Shown here piece after piece: positions 1-8,700 of a stretch of 16,851 nucleotides of DNA (positions are counted from its first letter, which is position 1; every line of letters begins with the position of its first letter). The notes below the pieces were generated by a model. That model did not search any database and was not told the origin of the DNA. It saw nothing but the letters and a program-made list of their open reading frames with translations. Source of the DNA: Parvularcula sp964342585 (GTDB lineage: Bacteria; Pseudomonadota; Alphaproteobacteria; Caulobacterales; Parvularculaceae); assembly GCA_964342585.1 (NCBI GenBank), contig CAYFHK010000055.1, positions 1 through 16,851 of the forward strand, read 5' to 3'. Position numbers and translations under genes: made by a program.

Positions 1-982
1 CAGCGGTGATGCTGACGCAGACCGGCATCGCGATCCAAATTCCTAAAACGCCAAACTGCGCTTCCAATGCGATGCCGACCGCAGCGCAAAAAAGAGAGAG
101 CAGCGCATAGAGCCCCGCGATCGCTTGATGCGAATAGGTATGGTCACGGAGCTTTTGGTAGTGATGCTCGCAATGTGATTCGAAAAGCGATTTGCCTTCG
201 CGCCATCGACGCAACAGGGTGAGCCCCGTGTCGAGCAGATAGGGTGTGAAGCTGAGGGCGAATAAATAGAAATGGGCCGGATCCTGTGCGCCCGCCGCCA
301 GGGCCAGACCAGACAACCCCATGCCGATGGCGAGGCTGCCAGCGTCGCCCAAAAAGATCCGGCCAAAGAGAATATTCCGCGCCCCAAACCCCAGCAGCGC
401 GCCCGCCGCGATGACGATCAAGCCGCCCGCCCCGGTCAGCGCATCGCCCAAAAGGTAAAGCCCTACGCCGAGACCGATAATGCCGTGGCTGCTGGCCATG
501 CCATTGAGGCCATCCATGAAGTTAAACGCGTTTGTGAAAGCAAGGACGAAAAAGATCGACACGGCGAAGGCCAGCATGCCGGGCAATTCGACCCAGCCGA
601 GCCCCGGGACTGGAAGATCTCGGATTGCGCCCTCACCAAGTACCATCATGACGCTGAGCACAAGCAAGACCAGCAATTTCGGCAATGCCGGCAAGGTCAC
701 CCGGTCGTCAATCAGCCCGAGAATGCCTCCGCAAAGCGCAATGACGAAGAAAATAGGTGTGGTACTGAGCAAGCCAATCATGTTCGCCATAATCGCGGCG
801 ACCGAGCCGATACACAGAATGATCAATCCCCCGGCGCGCGAGGCGCGGCCCCGATGGTTGGACCGCATCGTCACCTGATCACTCAAGAAACTGCGCTTCG
901 CCGCCCACGCCGTGGCCATATAGGCGATCACCGCGGTGAGAATGACCAGCAGTATCAGGGGGTGAAGCATCAGCATCGGCAT
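1..982 (-). CDS. MraY/WecA-family glycosyltransferase (GT4), 3' end outside window
   Basis: This is an integral membrane polyprenyl-phosphate sugar-1-phosphate transferase that loads a UDP-sugar onto undecaprenyl phosphate to begin a surface polysaccharide. The 327 visible residues are largely hydrophobic with many membrane segments. Family motifs appear in order: the catalytic Asp pair in GLIDDR (92-93), NAFNFMDGLNGM (151-162), FLGDAGS (210-216) and a late His pair in EHHYQKL (273-274). The short extra-membrane loops suit the WecA/WbpL branch better than MraY. The usual proline-rich N-terminal motif is altered to RASRAGG (46-52). The ATG at 982-980 overlaps the ispE stop by one base (TGATG), so the gene looks translationally coupled as the last visible member of the minus-strand operon. 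The frame is open to position 1, so the C-terminus is missing. The family is confident; the sugar substrate is not determinable here. Confidence 0.9.
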   Translation of the reverse strand, partial: MPMLMLHPLILLVILTAVIAYMATAWAAKRSFLSDQVTMRSNHRGRASRAGGLIILCIGSVAAIMANMIGLLSTTPIFFVIALCGGILGLIDDRVTLPALPKLLVLLVLSVMMVLGEGAIRDLPVPGLGWVELPGMLAFAVSIFFVLAFTNAFNFMDGLNGMASSHGIIGLGVGLYLLGDALTGAGGLIVIAAGALLGFGARNILFGRIFLGDAGSLAIGMGLSGLALAAGAQDPAHFYLFALSFTPYLLDTGLTLLRRWREGKSLFESHCEHHYQKLRDHTYSHQAIAGLYALLSLFCAAVGIALEAQFGVLGIWIAMPVCVSITA

Positions 983-1920
983 CAAAACGCCTCCGATGCC
1001 CTTAACGGCCCCGATGCCGGGCGCCCGGCGACGGCCCAAAGTCCGTTGGCGGAAAAGCGTCTGGCGGCGGCTTGCGCCGCATTCTCGTGGGCGAAGACGC
1101 CAAAAACCGTTGCACCGCTGCCCGACATGCGTGCGGCAAGGCAGCCGGGCGTGCCGGCCATTCGCGCCTGCAATTCAGCAATCCGCGGCGCCATGTCGAT
1201 GGCGGGCGGCGCAAGGTCGTTCCGTGTGCCGCGGATATAGTCGGCGACTGAAGTGATCGTCGGGAGGGTCGTCGCGTCTGGCAGCGCGAATGGCGAGGGC
1301 GCAGGTGCTGCGTCGAAGCGCTTGAAGACCGGCCCCGTCGGCACCGCCACCCCCGGATTGGCAATACAGAGCGACAAGGGCGGCAATTTCGGCCCCACCG
1401 CCACCCGCTCCCCAATCCCCTGGGCCCTGAACGTTTGGCCACGCCACGCAAGCTGTGCCGTACAGACGGGCCCATCGGCGCCGAGGCGGCGCGCGAGCCG
1501 AACCAGCTGATGGCTTTCTAAGGGGCGCTTCGCCAAGGCGTTGAGCGCCACCAGAGCCGTCGCGCCGTTTGAGGTGCCCCCGCCAATACCCGAGGCTGGC
1601 GGCACGCGTTTGTCGAGAGCGATGTCTGCAGGCGGAACGTCGGTTGCTGCGTCGATTAACCGGGCCGCGATCATCACAAGATTGTTCTTGGGCGCCGTGT
1701 CCCGCAATTCCGCGGCATAGGGACCGGTGATGGTAAGTGTCGTTTCGCCTTCGGCTTTCGGGGTTATCGTCAACCGATCGCCGGCATCCAGAAAGACGCA
1801 AAGCGTGTCGACCGGGTGATAGCCATCAGGCTGAAGCGCGCCGACATGGAGCGCGAAATTGATCTTCGCAAAGGAAGGCCACATGTGGCTCTTCCCTTGG
1901 TCGTGGCCGCTCTCACTCAC
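982..1920 (-). CDS. ispE: 4-diphosphocytidyl-2-C-methyl-D-erythritol kinase
   Basis: This cytoplasmic GHMP kinase phosphorylates CDP-methylerythritol in the MEP pathway to isopentenyl diphosphate, the precursor of quinones and undecaprenyl carriers. All three GHMP motifs are visible in the 312-residue form. They are AKINFALHV (18-26, Lys19), the glycine-rich ATP loop SGIGGGTSNGA (110-120), and SGSGATVFGVF (266-276). LGADGP (146-151) carries the expected catalytic Asp149. The chosen GTG start (1920) overlaps the upstream stop in GTGA, which suits coupling. An ATG at 1884 preceded by a purine-rich AAGGGAAGAG is a credible alternative start, giving 300 aa and beginning directly at MWPSFAKIN, as many IspE proteins do. 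The next gene overlaps the stop by one base. Its neighbours make the lipid-linked sugar that depends on this pathway. Confidence 0.95.
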   Translation of the reverse strand: MSESGHDQGKSHMWPSFAKINFALHVGALQPDGYHPVDTLCVFLDAGDRLTITPKAEGETTLTITGPYAAELRDTAPKNNLVMIAARLIDAATDVPPADIALDKRVPPASGIGGGTSNGATALVALNALAKRPLESHQLVRLARRLGADGPVCTAQLAWRGQTFRAQGIGERVAVGPKLPPLSLCIANPGVAVPTGPVFKRFDAAPAPSPFALPDATTLPTITSVADYIRGTRNDLAPPAIDMAPRIAELQARMAGTPGCLAARMSGSGATVFGVFAHENAAQAAARRFSANGLWAVAGRPASGPLRASEAF

Positions 1921-3836
1921 CGCACCGGATCCGCTGTCCGCGCCACGAGTGTGCCCGGTGCGGGCTGTTCAGTTCCGGCCAGCTTGGCCTCAACGCGGGC
2001 TCGCACCTCATCGTCGACGAAGTCAAAGGTGAGCACACGGCGCCATTCGTAACGCGCTTCTGTTTTTCGGCCCAGCTGCCAATAGGCATCGCCCAAATGA
2101 TCTGTGATCACATCATCGGAAGGCTCTAGAGAGACCGCGCGCTCGAGATATTCGACAGCCTTTTCATAATTGCCCAGCTGGTAATGGGCCCAGCCGAGGC
2201 TGTCGGTGATCGCGCCAGAGCTTGGGCGCTCTGCCAGCGCGCGTTCGATCATGTCGAAGGCTTCATCGAGATTTTCGCCGCGCTCGACGTAGGAATAGCC
2301 CAGATAATTGAGCACCAGCGGCTCATTGGGCGCCAGCTCCAACGCGCCACGGAGATCCTGTTCAGCAAGCTCCCACGCGTCAGCATCCGCTCTAATCGCA
2401 CCGCGCACGAAGTAATAGCGCCAAAGATTTTCGCCGCGCGTTTCGTCCGATGACAAGATATTGGCGATATTGATGGCGCGTGATGCCGCCTCGATGGCTT
2501 CATCGTGGCGCTTTTGCTCGGCAAGCAATTCCGCGAGCGTTGCCTCAACATCCGGCGCCAAATGATCTTGGCGCAGATAATTCTGGATCATTTTGATCGC
2601 TTGATCGATCGACCCCATCTGCACGAACGCTTCGGCGCGGTCGATGGCAGCGTAATTATAGAGCCAAGACCGCGGGGTCACATTCGCATTTGCCCGCGCG
2701 GCGACCTCATACCGGTCGTAATAGGTTGCCACCGCCCCCACGAGGTAATGCCCAGCGTCCAATTCAGGATCGATGGAGATCGCCAGCTGGGCGAGGTTCA
2801 ACGGGATTTGTAGATTGAGCGTGAGATGATCGAAGCCCGCGCGGGCCGCTGCCGCTTGACGGGCGACCGCTTGTTCGTAGGCGGACCATGCAAAGTTCAG
2901 GAAGACGATGGCAGCACCCTGTTGTGGGGTGTCGACCAGACGCAGTTGCGCGCTGTTGGCCACCTTCAAAAACGCTTTTGATTCGCCTTCCAAAGGTTCG
3001 CCCAGCCGCGCCAGGCCCATCCGGCCAACGCGTCGCAAGAAGCCGCGATCCTCAGAAAGCTTCCGATAGAGGTCGAGCGCCGCATCGCGATCTCCCTCGC
3101 GTTCTTGAAAACCGGCAAACGCGATGACGGCCATATCCCGCGCCGTCCCGGCGAGCGCTTCGCCATAGGCGCGCTCTGCGAATAATTTGTCCCCGCCCAG
3201 ATCACTCATCAGGCCAACATGCAGCGCGGCGAACCCGGCGAACACATCGTCGGGCACGTCGAGCACCGCATCGGCGGCCGGCCCCTCACCCTCGGCCACG
3301 TAAATCGCCCAGCCCTTGAGAAGATGCGCGATGGACTCACCGAGCGATGTCTGCATTTGCGCTTCAAGTCGTGTGGCGGCAGCGGCAAAGTCGTTATTGG
3401 CAATATCGGCGGCCACCAGCGTGAGCTGGGGCAAATCCGCGTCCATGAAGTTGGGCGATTCAATCTCGGCATGGGTGACCGTCTGCGTCGGTGTTTCCAC
3501 CAAGCTTGTGGCGAAGGTGGTGGCGGCAGAAAGATCGCCTGCTGCCAAAGCGTAGCGGAACGCGCTGGCGTCGACCGTTTTCGACGGCGCGGCCCCGGCG
3601 GCCCGACCGAAGGAATCGGCGGCCTTATCGAAGACATTCTGGCTCGCCGCGAATCGGCCCTGGAGATAGTCACCCGCAACCGTGTTGGGATCGGCTGATC
3701 CGTTGACGGAACGCGGCGTGGCTGCGCAAGCGGAGAGCGCCATGGCGAGAAGCGCGATGGCGGCACGGCGGGGAAAATGGGGCAAGGGCAGCTCTCGCAA
3801 AGGGGTTGGCGTAAAATACCGTTTGAGTTTCACCAT
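1917..3836 (-). CDS. TPR-repeat lipoprotein
   Basis: This 639-residue protein has an N-terminal basic stretch, a hydrophobic segment (about 25-36) and the lipobox LSAC (34-37). It is therefore predicted to be exported and anchored by lipidated Cys37. The C-terminal third contains clear tetratricopeptide repeats with the typical pattern, such as NYLGYSYVERGENLDEAF, DSLGWAHYQLGNYEKAVEYL and DHLGDAYWQLGRKTEA. The middle is helical and repeat-like but less canonical. TPR proteins act as scaffolds for partner proteins, and no enzymatic motif is seen. The start at ATG 3836 is preferred over an in-frame GTG at 3863 because it gives a cleaner signal peptide. The gene sits 59 bases after the amidase and overlaps ispE by four bases, suggesting one transcript. 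Proteins of this type are often seen beside ispE in alphaproteobacteria. Its precise role is unknown, but an envelope-assembly function fits the neighbours. Confidence 0.88.
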   Translation of the reverse strand: MVKLKRYFTPTPLRELPLPHFPRRAAIALLAMALSACAATPRSVNGSADPNTVAGDYLQGRFAASQNVFDKAADSFGRAAGAAPSKTVDASAFRYALAAGDLSAATTFATSLVETPTQTVTHAEIESPNFMDADLPQLTLVAADIANNDFAAAATRLEAQMQTSLGESIAHLLKGWAIYVAEGEGPAADAVLDVPDDVFAGFAALHVGLMSDLGGDKLFAERAYGEALAGTARDMAVIAFAGFQEREGDRDAALDLYRKLSEDRGFLRRVGRMGLARLGEPLEGESKAFLKVANSAQLRLVDTPQQGAAIVFLNFAWSAYEQAVARQAAAARAGFDHLTLNLQIPLNLAQLAISIDPELDAGHYLVGAVATYYDRYEVAARANANVTPRSWLYNYAAIDRAEAFVQMGSIDQAIKMIQNYLRQDHLAPDVEATLAELLAEQKRHDEAIEAASRAINIANILSSDETRGENLWRYYFVRGAIRADADAWELAEQDLRGALELAPNEPLVLNYLGYSYVERGENLDEAFDMIERALAERPSSGAITDSLGWAHYQLGNYEKAVEYLERAVSLEPSDDVITDHLGDAYWQLGRKTEARYEWRRVLTFDFVDDEVRARVEAKLAGTEQPAPGTLVARTADPVR

Positions 3837-3895
3837 TGCGCCCCGTCGGTGGCAAGCGTGCACATCGTTTTTACGACGCGCCCTCGCCGTCCATC

Positions 3896-5206
3896 TTACT
3901 CCGCGGCGGCGCGACGGCCACCGGGCGTTTGCGAGAAATACAGATCGATCCCGTCAGCCACCGCCGCCATGGCACGATTGCGCCAACGGACGGAACTCAA
4001 ATTGGCCTCATCATCCGCATTTGAGAGGAAAGCCAGCTCGAACAAAACCGCCGGAACGTCGGGAGAGAGCAAGACTTTGAGCCCCGCCTTGCGGTGGGTG
4101 TTGTTCACCATGGGGATAACGCCCTTGAGCTCCGCGATAAGCGCCGTGGCAAGGCGGGCCGACTGGTTCTTCGTGTCGGTGTTGGCGAGGTCGAAAAGGA
4201 TGGTGCCGATATCGCCATCGGCTTCGGTCATATCGACATCGAAGACGCGGAAATCGCCATGCTCCGTCAGCTCCTGCGCCATCTGCGAAGATCGGGTTTC
4301 AGACAGCGTATAGACTGATGCCCCTCGCGCGTGCGGCACCGGATTGGCGTCCGCGTGGAGGGACAAGAAGAGGTCCGCCTGCTGGTTCCGCGCGAACTCG
4401 ATGCGCTCCTCAAGCTCCACGAAGCTATCGTCCTCTCGAGTAAGGCGGACATCATAGCCGCGCTCGCGAAGGATGTCGGCGAGAACGACAGCGGCGGAGA
4501 GGGTGATCGTTTTTTCCTTGAGCCCTGAGCTGCCGATAGCACCGGGGTCGAAGCCGCCATGTCCTGGATCGATGACAATGACGGTGCTTCCTGGCTCTCT
4601 TTGCGCGGGCTGCTCCGCCGCGTGCTCTGTTACCGGCTTGAGGCTCGGGGGTGGCGCGGTCGGGCCGGTGACCGTTGGCAGCTCGGCGACGACGACAGGA
4701 GTGTCTTCGACAGTCGGCGTTTCTTCGGGCGCCTCAGAGGCAGGCTCGCCCGCAATGACTTGCGGGATGGCCTCCGCGGCGGCCTCGGCGAACACCCCGC
4801 CCCTCACGGCGCCCAAATCGACCACGAGCCGGTAGTGAGGTACCTTGGCAGAAGGGTCGATCACAAAGGTGCGGACCGGCAAGGCAGGCGTATTCAGCGT
4901 CAGGCGAACGGCGCTTGTCTCGGCAGCTACCGAAGCGATGGCGCCGCGAGCCGTGCCAAGATCCAGGTTCGTTGCAAAAGCCGCATCATCGACGGTGAGC
5001 AGCAAGCTGCGCTCCGCCCCATCGATCGGCAGCACGTCATATTTAGGGGCGTTATCGATATCGAGCACAATGCGCGTTTGCCCAGACGCATCGACGCCCA
5101 TCCGCACCGCTTTGATCAGCGGCGGGACCGCGCGATCATCAGCCAGGGCGAGCACGCCGCAAAGACTAAGGATCACGACTGACCAGAGCGTCAGCACCCG
5201 TTTCAT
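3896..5206 (-). CDS. N-acetylmuramoyl-L-alanine amidase with AMIN domain (AmiC-like)
   Basis: This is a periplasmic zinc amidase that cuts the bond between N-acetylmuramic acid and L-alanine in peptidoglycan, the activity that separates daughter cells. With the start at ATG 5206 the protein has 436 residues. It has a signal peptide (about 1-22), an AMIN-type beta domain (about 28-135) that targets peptidoglycan or the septum, a Pro/Glu/Thr-rich linker (about 145-205) and an Amidase_3 catalytic domain (207-426). Predicted zinc ligands are His216 (DPGHGG), Glu231 (LKEKTI) and His284 (SLHAD), and the catalytic Glu390 is in VLFELAFLSN. The segment at about 305-350 resembles the autoinhibitory insertion of activator-controlled amidases. 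In-frame ATGs at 5251 and 5317 would only add residues before the signal peptide; the 5317 one lies inside the CtrA-like box, which argues against it. The gene is divergent from rne and heads the minus-strand operon. Its usual neighbour, a PBP1A gene, is absent. Confidence 0.94.
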   Translation of the reverse strand: MKRVLTLWSVVILSLCGVLALADDRAVPPLIKAVRMGVDASGQTRIVLDIDNAPKYDVLPIDGAERSLLLTVDDAAFATNLDLGTARGAIASVAAETSAVRLTLNTPALPVRTFVIDPSAKVPHYRLVVDLGAVRGGVFAEAAAEAIPQVIAGEPASEAPEETPTVEDTPVVVAELPTVTGPTAPPPSLKPVTEHAAEQPAQREPGSTVIVIDPGHGGFDPGAIGSSGLKEKTITLSAAVVLADILRERGYDVRLTREDDSFVELEERIEFARNQQADLFLSLHADANPVPHARGASVYTLSETRSSQMAQELTEHGDFRVFDVDMTEADGDIGTILFDLANTDTKNQSARLATALIAELKGVIPMVNNTHRKAGLKVLLSPDVPAVLFELAFLSNADDEANLSSVRWRNRAMAAVADGIDLYFSQTPGGRRAAAE

Positions 5207-5305
5207 GATTCGTTTGGTATCCCTGGCTTTTGCAATCGGTGCGCGCATCATGGGCTTATGGCGCAATTTGCCCCCACCACACCACCCATGCGCTAGAGGA
5301 GTGAA

Positions 5306-5322
5306 CTTAACGACCATTTAAG
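5306..5322 (-). promoter_or_regulatory. CtrA-like binding site upstream of the amidase
   Basis: The site reads CTTAA-N7-TTAAG, a perfect dyad matching the alphaproteobacterial CtrA consensus TTAA-N7-TTAA. It ends about 100 bases upstream of the amidase ATG at 5206. CtrA is the response regulator that times cell-cycle genes in this class, so control of a septum-splitting amidase is reasonable. I see no convincing -10 element at the proper distance. The match is directly visible; its function is inferred. Confidence 0.5.
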
Positions 5323-5493
5323 CCTAATGACGGTAATCGACACGTTACAGATTATCGAATGCTGATGTGGCCTGCTTGTCACGTTCACGAAGTTCCGGCA
5401 CAACATAATCTAGGTCATTAAGGCACGCTTGTGCTGGCCAAAAGGTTTCCGAGGCGCGGGAGATCAATCACAGATCGCGTTGCCGAAGGATTT

Positions 5494-5517
5494 CCGAGCG
5501 GGCGCTTCCCCGCTCGG
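5494..5517 (+). promoter_or_regulatory. rne leader hairpin 1
   Basis: A perfect 9-bp stem, CCGAGCGGG (5494-5502) with CCCGCTCGG (5509-5517), closes a CGCTTC loop. It is not followed by a U-tract, so it does not look like a terminator. It lies about 270 bases before the rne start codon and directly abuts hairpin 2. A role in leader folding or RNase E feedback is inference. Confidence 0.6.
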
Positions 5518-5538
5518 CTCGTGGGCCACTCCCGCGAG
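5518..5538 (+). promoter_or_regulatory. rne leader hairpin 2, abutting hairpin 1
   Basis: An 8-bp stem is formed by CTCGTGGG (5518-5525) and CCCGCGAG (5531-5538) with one G-U wobble (5522/5534) and a five-base loop CCACT. It begins at the base after hairpin 1 ends, so the two helices could stack coaxially. The wobble preserves pairing in RNA but not in DNA, which favours an RNA-level role. Confidence 0.55.
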
Positions 5539-5607
5539 AGACAGGAGCGAGTATGTGGGGTCAACGGCGCCCGATCGGGCTGGCCAGGCACCACGACATT
5601 TTCATCC

Positions 5608-5637
5608 GCGCGGCACCGGCAGTCGATGCCGCCGCGC
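5608..5637 (+). promoter_or_regulatory. rne leader hairpin 3
   Basis: GCGCGGC (5608-5614) pairs with GCCGCGC (5631-5637). Inside it GGC (5618-5620) pairs with GCC (5628-5630), leaving an ACC bulge and a short loop. A 12-base palindrome GCCCGATCGGGC (5569-5580) lies between this and hairpin 2. In such GC-rich DNA some of this could be chance, so confidence is lower than for hairpins 1 and 2. Confidence 0.35.
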
Positions 5638-5785
5638 ATCAGGACCGACGCCATGACATCCGTCAGTATGATGGACATCCTCGACCCCGTTTGCAGTGCG
5701 CCAAGGCGACCTGAACGGCGTGACGACGGCTGTCTGGCCTTTGAATGGAGCGGCCGGCCTAGCCCGCGCCGCGGAGCCCTATTTC

Positions 5786-8700
5786 ATGACAAAAAAGATG
5801 CTCGTCGACGCGCGTCACCCGGAAGAGACCCGGGTTGCCGTGCTTTCCGGAGGCAAAGTCGAGGACTTTGATTTCGAATCGCTCGCGCGCAAACCGTTGC
5901 GCGGCAACATATATCTCGCAAGGGTCACACGGGTCGAACCGTCGTTACAGGCCGCATTTGTAGAATATGGCGGCAATCGCCACGGCTTTTTGGCCTTCAG
6001 CGAGATCCACCCGGACTATTACCACATCCCCGTGGCGGACCGTGACGTGCTGCGCGCTGCCGAAGCGCTCGAGGCTGAGCTGGCGGCGAAACTTGCCGCC
6101 TATGACAAGACGCGCCTGGACGACGATCTCGATGACGATGACAGCGATGATGAGGGCGGCGCGAGCGAGGCCACCTCTCGCGACGACGACGACGAGGATG
6201 ATGACACGGCGGAAAAAGCAGCCGCCGATGAGAGCGACAGCTCTGATGACGCCGATGAGAAGCCGCGTGGCCGTCGGCGCCGCCGTCGCCGCGGTGGCAA
6301 GTCCGCCGCCAAAGCGGACAATGATGCGAAGTCAAACGGCGATGACGACACCGCAGCATCTGCATCTGAAACGAGCGACAGCGATTCGTCAGAGGACGCT
6401 CCGGCTCCAGCAGAAGCGGCAGCCGATTATGCGGGTGAGCAGACCGCCGAGGCCCCTGACTGGCACGGCGTCGATGACAAAGCGCTTGCCCCTGACACAG
6501 CGGAGAAGCCGGCAGAGGATGATACCGGCGATGCGGGCAGCGACGATGATGATGATGGTGGCACCCCGCCCCGCTCCATGGCGCTCGAGGATCCAGGTGA
6601 TCCCAAGCTCGTTCAGGATTTGAACGACGAAGCGGATAACACCCAGAGCGCCGAAGACGCCACCGATGATGGCCGCGAAGCGCTTGCTGCGATCGATACC
6701 GAGGAGACGCCGAGCGACGTCGCTCAAGAGTCAGAAGACGACGCCGAGTCCACAGCGAAGTCCACGCCTGATGAAGAGAACGACGATGTCGACGCGGATG
6801 ACGACGACGATGGTGAGGAGACCGCCGACGAGTCGGAAGCCAGAGAAATCGCCGAGCTCGAAAAACGGTATGAGGAAGCGCGCCGCGCCCGTGACAAGCT
6901 GCTGCGCAACTATCGCATTCAAGAAGTCATCAAGCGGCGCCAGATCATGCTGGTCCAGGTCGTCAAAGAAGAGCGCGGCAATAAAGGCGCTGCGCTGACG
7001 ACCTTCTTGTCGCTTGCCGGTCGTTATGGCGTTTTGATGCCCAACAATGCGCGCGGCGGTGGCGTTTCGCGCAAGATCACCAACTCCGCTGACCGCAAGC
7101 GCCTGCGCAATGCGATGTCCGAGCTGGAGGTGCCCAAAGGGCAAAGCCTGATCATCCGCACGGCAGGCGCCAAGCGCACAAAGGCTGAGATCAAACGCGA
7201 CTATGATTATCTTGCGCGGCTTTGGGATTCGATCCGTGAGCTGACGATGAAATCGGTCGCACCGGCCCTCATCTATGAAGAGGCAAGCCTCATCAAACGG
7301 GCGATCCGCGATCTCTATGACAAGGATACGGGCGAGATCCTGGTGGAGGGCGAGGAAGGCTATCGTGAAGCGAAAGACTTCATGAAAATGCTGATGCCCA
7401 GCCACGCGAAGAACGTGCAGCCCTATCGCGAGGCCATTCCGCTCTTCATGAAATATGACGTCGAGCGTCAGCTCGATGAGATGTATCGCCCCGTCGTGAC
7501 GCTGAAATCTGGCGGCTACCTCGTCATTCAGCAGACCGAGGCGCTGATCTCGATCGACGTGAACTCCGGCAAGTCGACTAAAGAGCGCAATGTCGAGGCC
7601 ACGGCGCTGAAAACGAACTCCGAAGCGGCTGTTGAGGTTGCGCGGCAGTGCCGCCTGCGCGACCTGGCCGGTCTGTTGGTGATCGACTTCATCGACATGG
7701 AAGAGAACCGGAACAACCGCGCGGTTGAGAAGAAGTTCAAGGATGCGCTGAAAACGGATCGGGCGCGCATTCAGGTTGGGTCGATCTCCAATTTTGGCCT
7801 GCTCGAGATGTCGCGACAGCGGCGCCGCTCCGGCATTGTCGATGGCACCACCCGCGCCTGCCCCACTTGTGAGGGCGCCGGCGCCGTGCGGTCCGTCGAA
7901 ATGGCGGCATTGCGCGTGCTGCGGTCGATCGAAGAATCGGCGGTCAAAGACCGTGCAGGGACGATCATCGCGCACACGGCGCCAGATGTGGCGCTCTATG
8001 TACTCAACCAAAAGCGCAGCTGGATCAATCGGATGGAGTCCTCTTACGGGGTGTTCGTCGAAATCCAGAGCGATACGGATAAATCAGGGGACCAGTTCGA
8101 CCTCGAAAAGCATGGTCGCGCGCCGGAGATGGATACGCTGCGCCAAGGGGCGCTGATCGAAACCGCCGAGCCCGTCGATACCGATGACGACGTGCCCAGC
8201 GTCGCCGACAATGACGACAATGAGGCCAGCAGCGATACCGACGATGCCGCCAGCGAGGAGAAACCGCGCAAGCGGCGGCGGCGGCGGCGCGGTAAGTCTT
8301 CAGATGACGCAGACGGCACAGATGCGCGTGCGGCTGACAGTGATGACGACGACTCGTCGAAGGACGACAGCGACGACAGTGACAGTGATGAGGAAACGCG
8401 GTCCGCATCGAACGACGACAATGAGAACGGCGGCGATGGCAAGAAACGTCGGCGGCGCGGTCGGCGCGGCGGTCGCCGGAACCGCAAGCGCGATCAGCAA
8501 GACGAGGCGCAAGCGCAGAACGGCGAGGACGACGGCGATCAGGATCGCGACACCTCCAACGCCGATGATGCCGAGCCAGCACCCGCAGTAGCAGCGCAAA
8601 GCACATCAGAAGCGCAGGCCGAGAGCGAAACGACGGCAGTTGAAAACGCGCCGGCTCAAGCGAAGCACGAAGAAGCTGCGGCCCAAGAGGTCGAAGCCGA

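Larger units (their letters stand above)
5207..5785. promoter_or_regulatory. Divergent intergenic region between the amidase gene and rne
   Basis: These 579 bases have no credible gene. The amidase-proximal part (about 5300-5420) is comparatively AT-rich and holds the CtrA-like box plus a small dyad, GTAA-N8-TTAC (5333-5348). The stretch around 5376-5410 contains TTGTCA (5376-5381) and CATAAT (5404-5409), but 22 bases separate them, so I do not call a promoter. The rne-proximal part (about 5440-5785) is GC-rich and full of inverted repeats, described separately. If transcription starts near 5400, the rne leader would be close to 400 nt, of the same order as the long autoregulatory rne leader known in E. 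coli. GTG- and ATG-started frames here (for example from 5431 or 5696) look incidental. Confidence 0.6.

Noticed and set aside
272..1240. Long plus-strand open frame of 322 codons opposite the transferase and ispE genes
   Set aside because: Its Gln/His/Arg-rich, low-complexity product lies antisense to two strongly supported genes.
5376..5409. TTGTCA and CATAAT as an rne promoter
   Set aside because: The 22-base spacing is too long for a standard promoter, and no better pair was found.
5696..5785. Upstream GTG extension of rne by 30 residues
   Set aside because: The conserved alphaproteobacterial N-terminus starts at 5786, and the added residues have no family similarity.
5431..5871. Open frame in the rne leader running into rne in another frame
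   Set aside because: It is Arg/Pro-rich with no recognisable domain, overlaps the conserved start of RNase E and coincides with the stem-loops, so it looks like a chance frame in GC-rich DNA.
6731..8011. 426-codon minus-strand frame inside rne
   Set aside because: It is antisense to the conserved catalytic domain of RNase E and has no recognisable fold or motif of its own.
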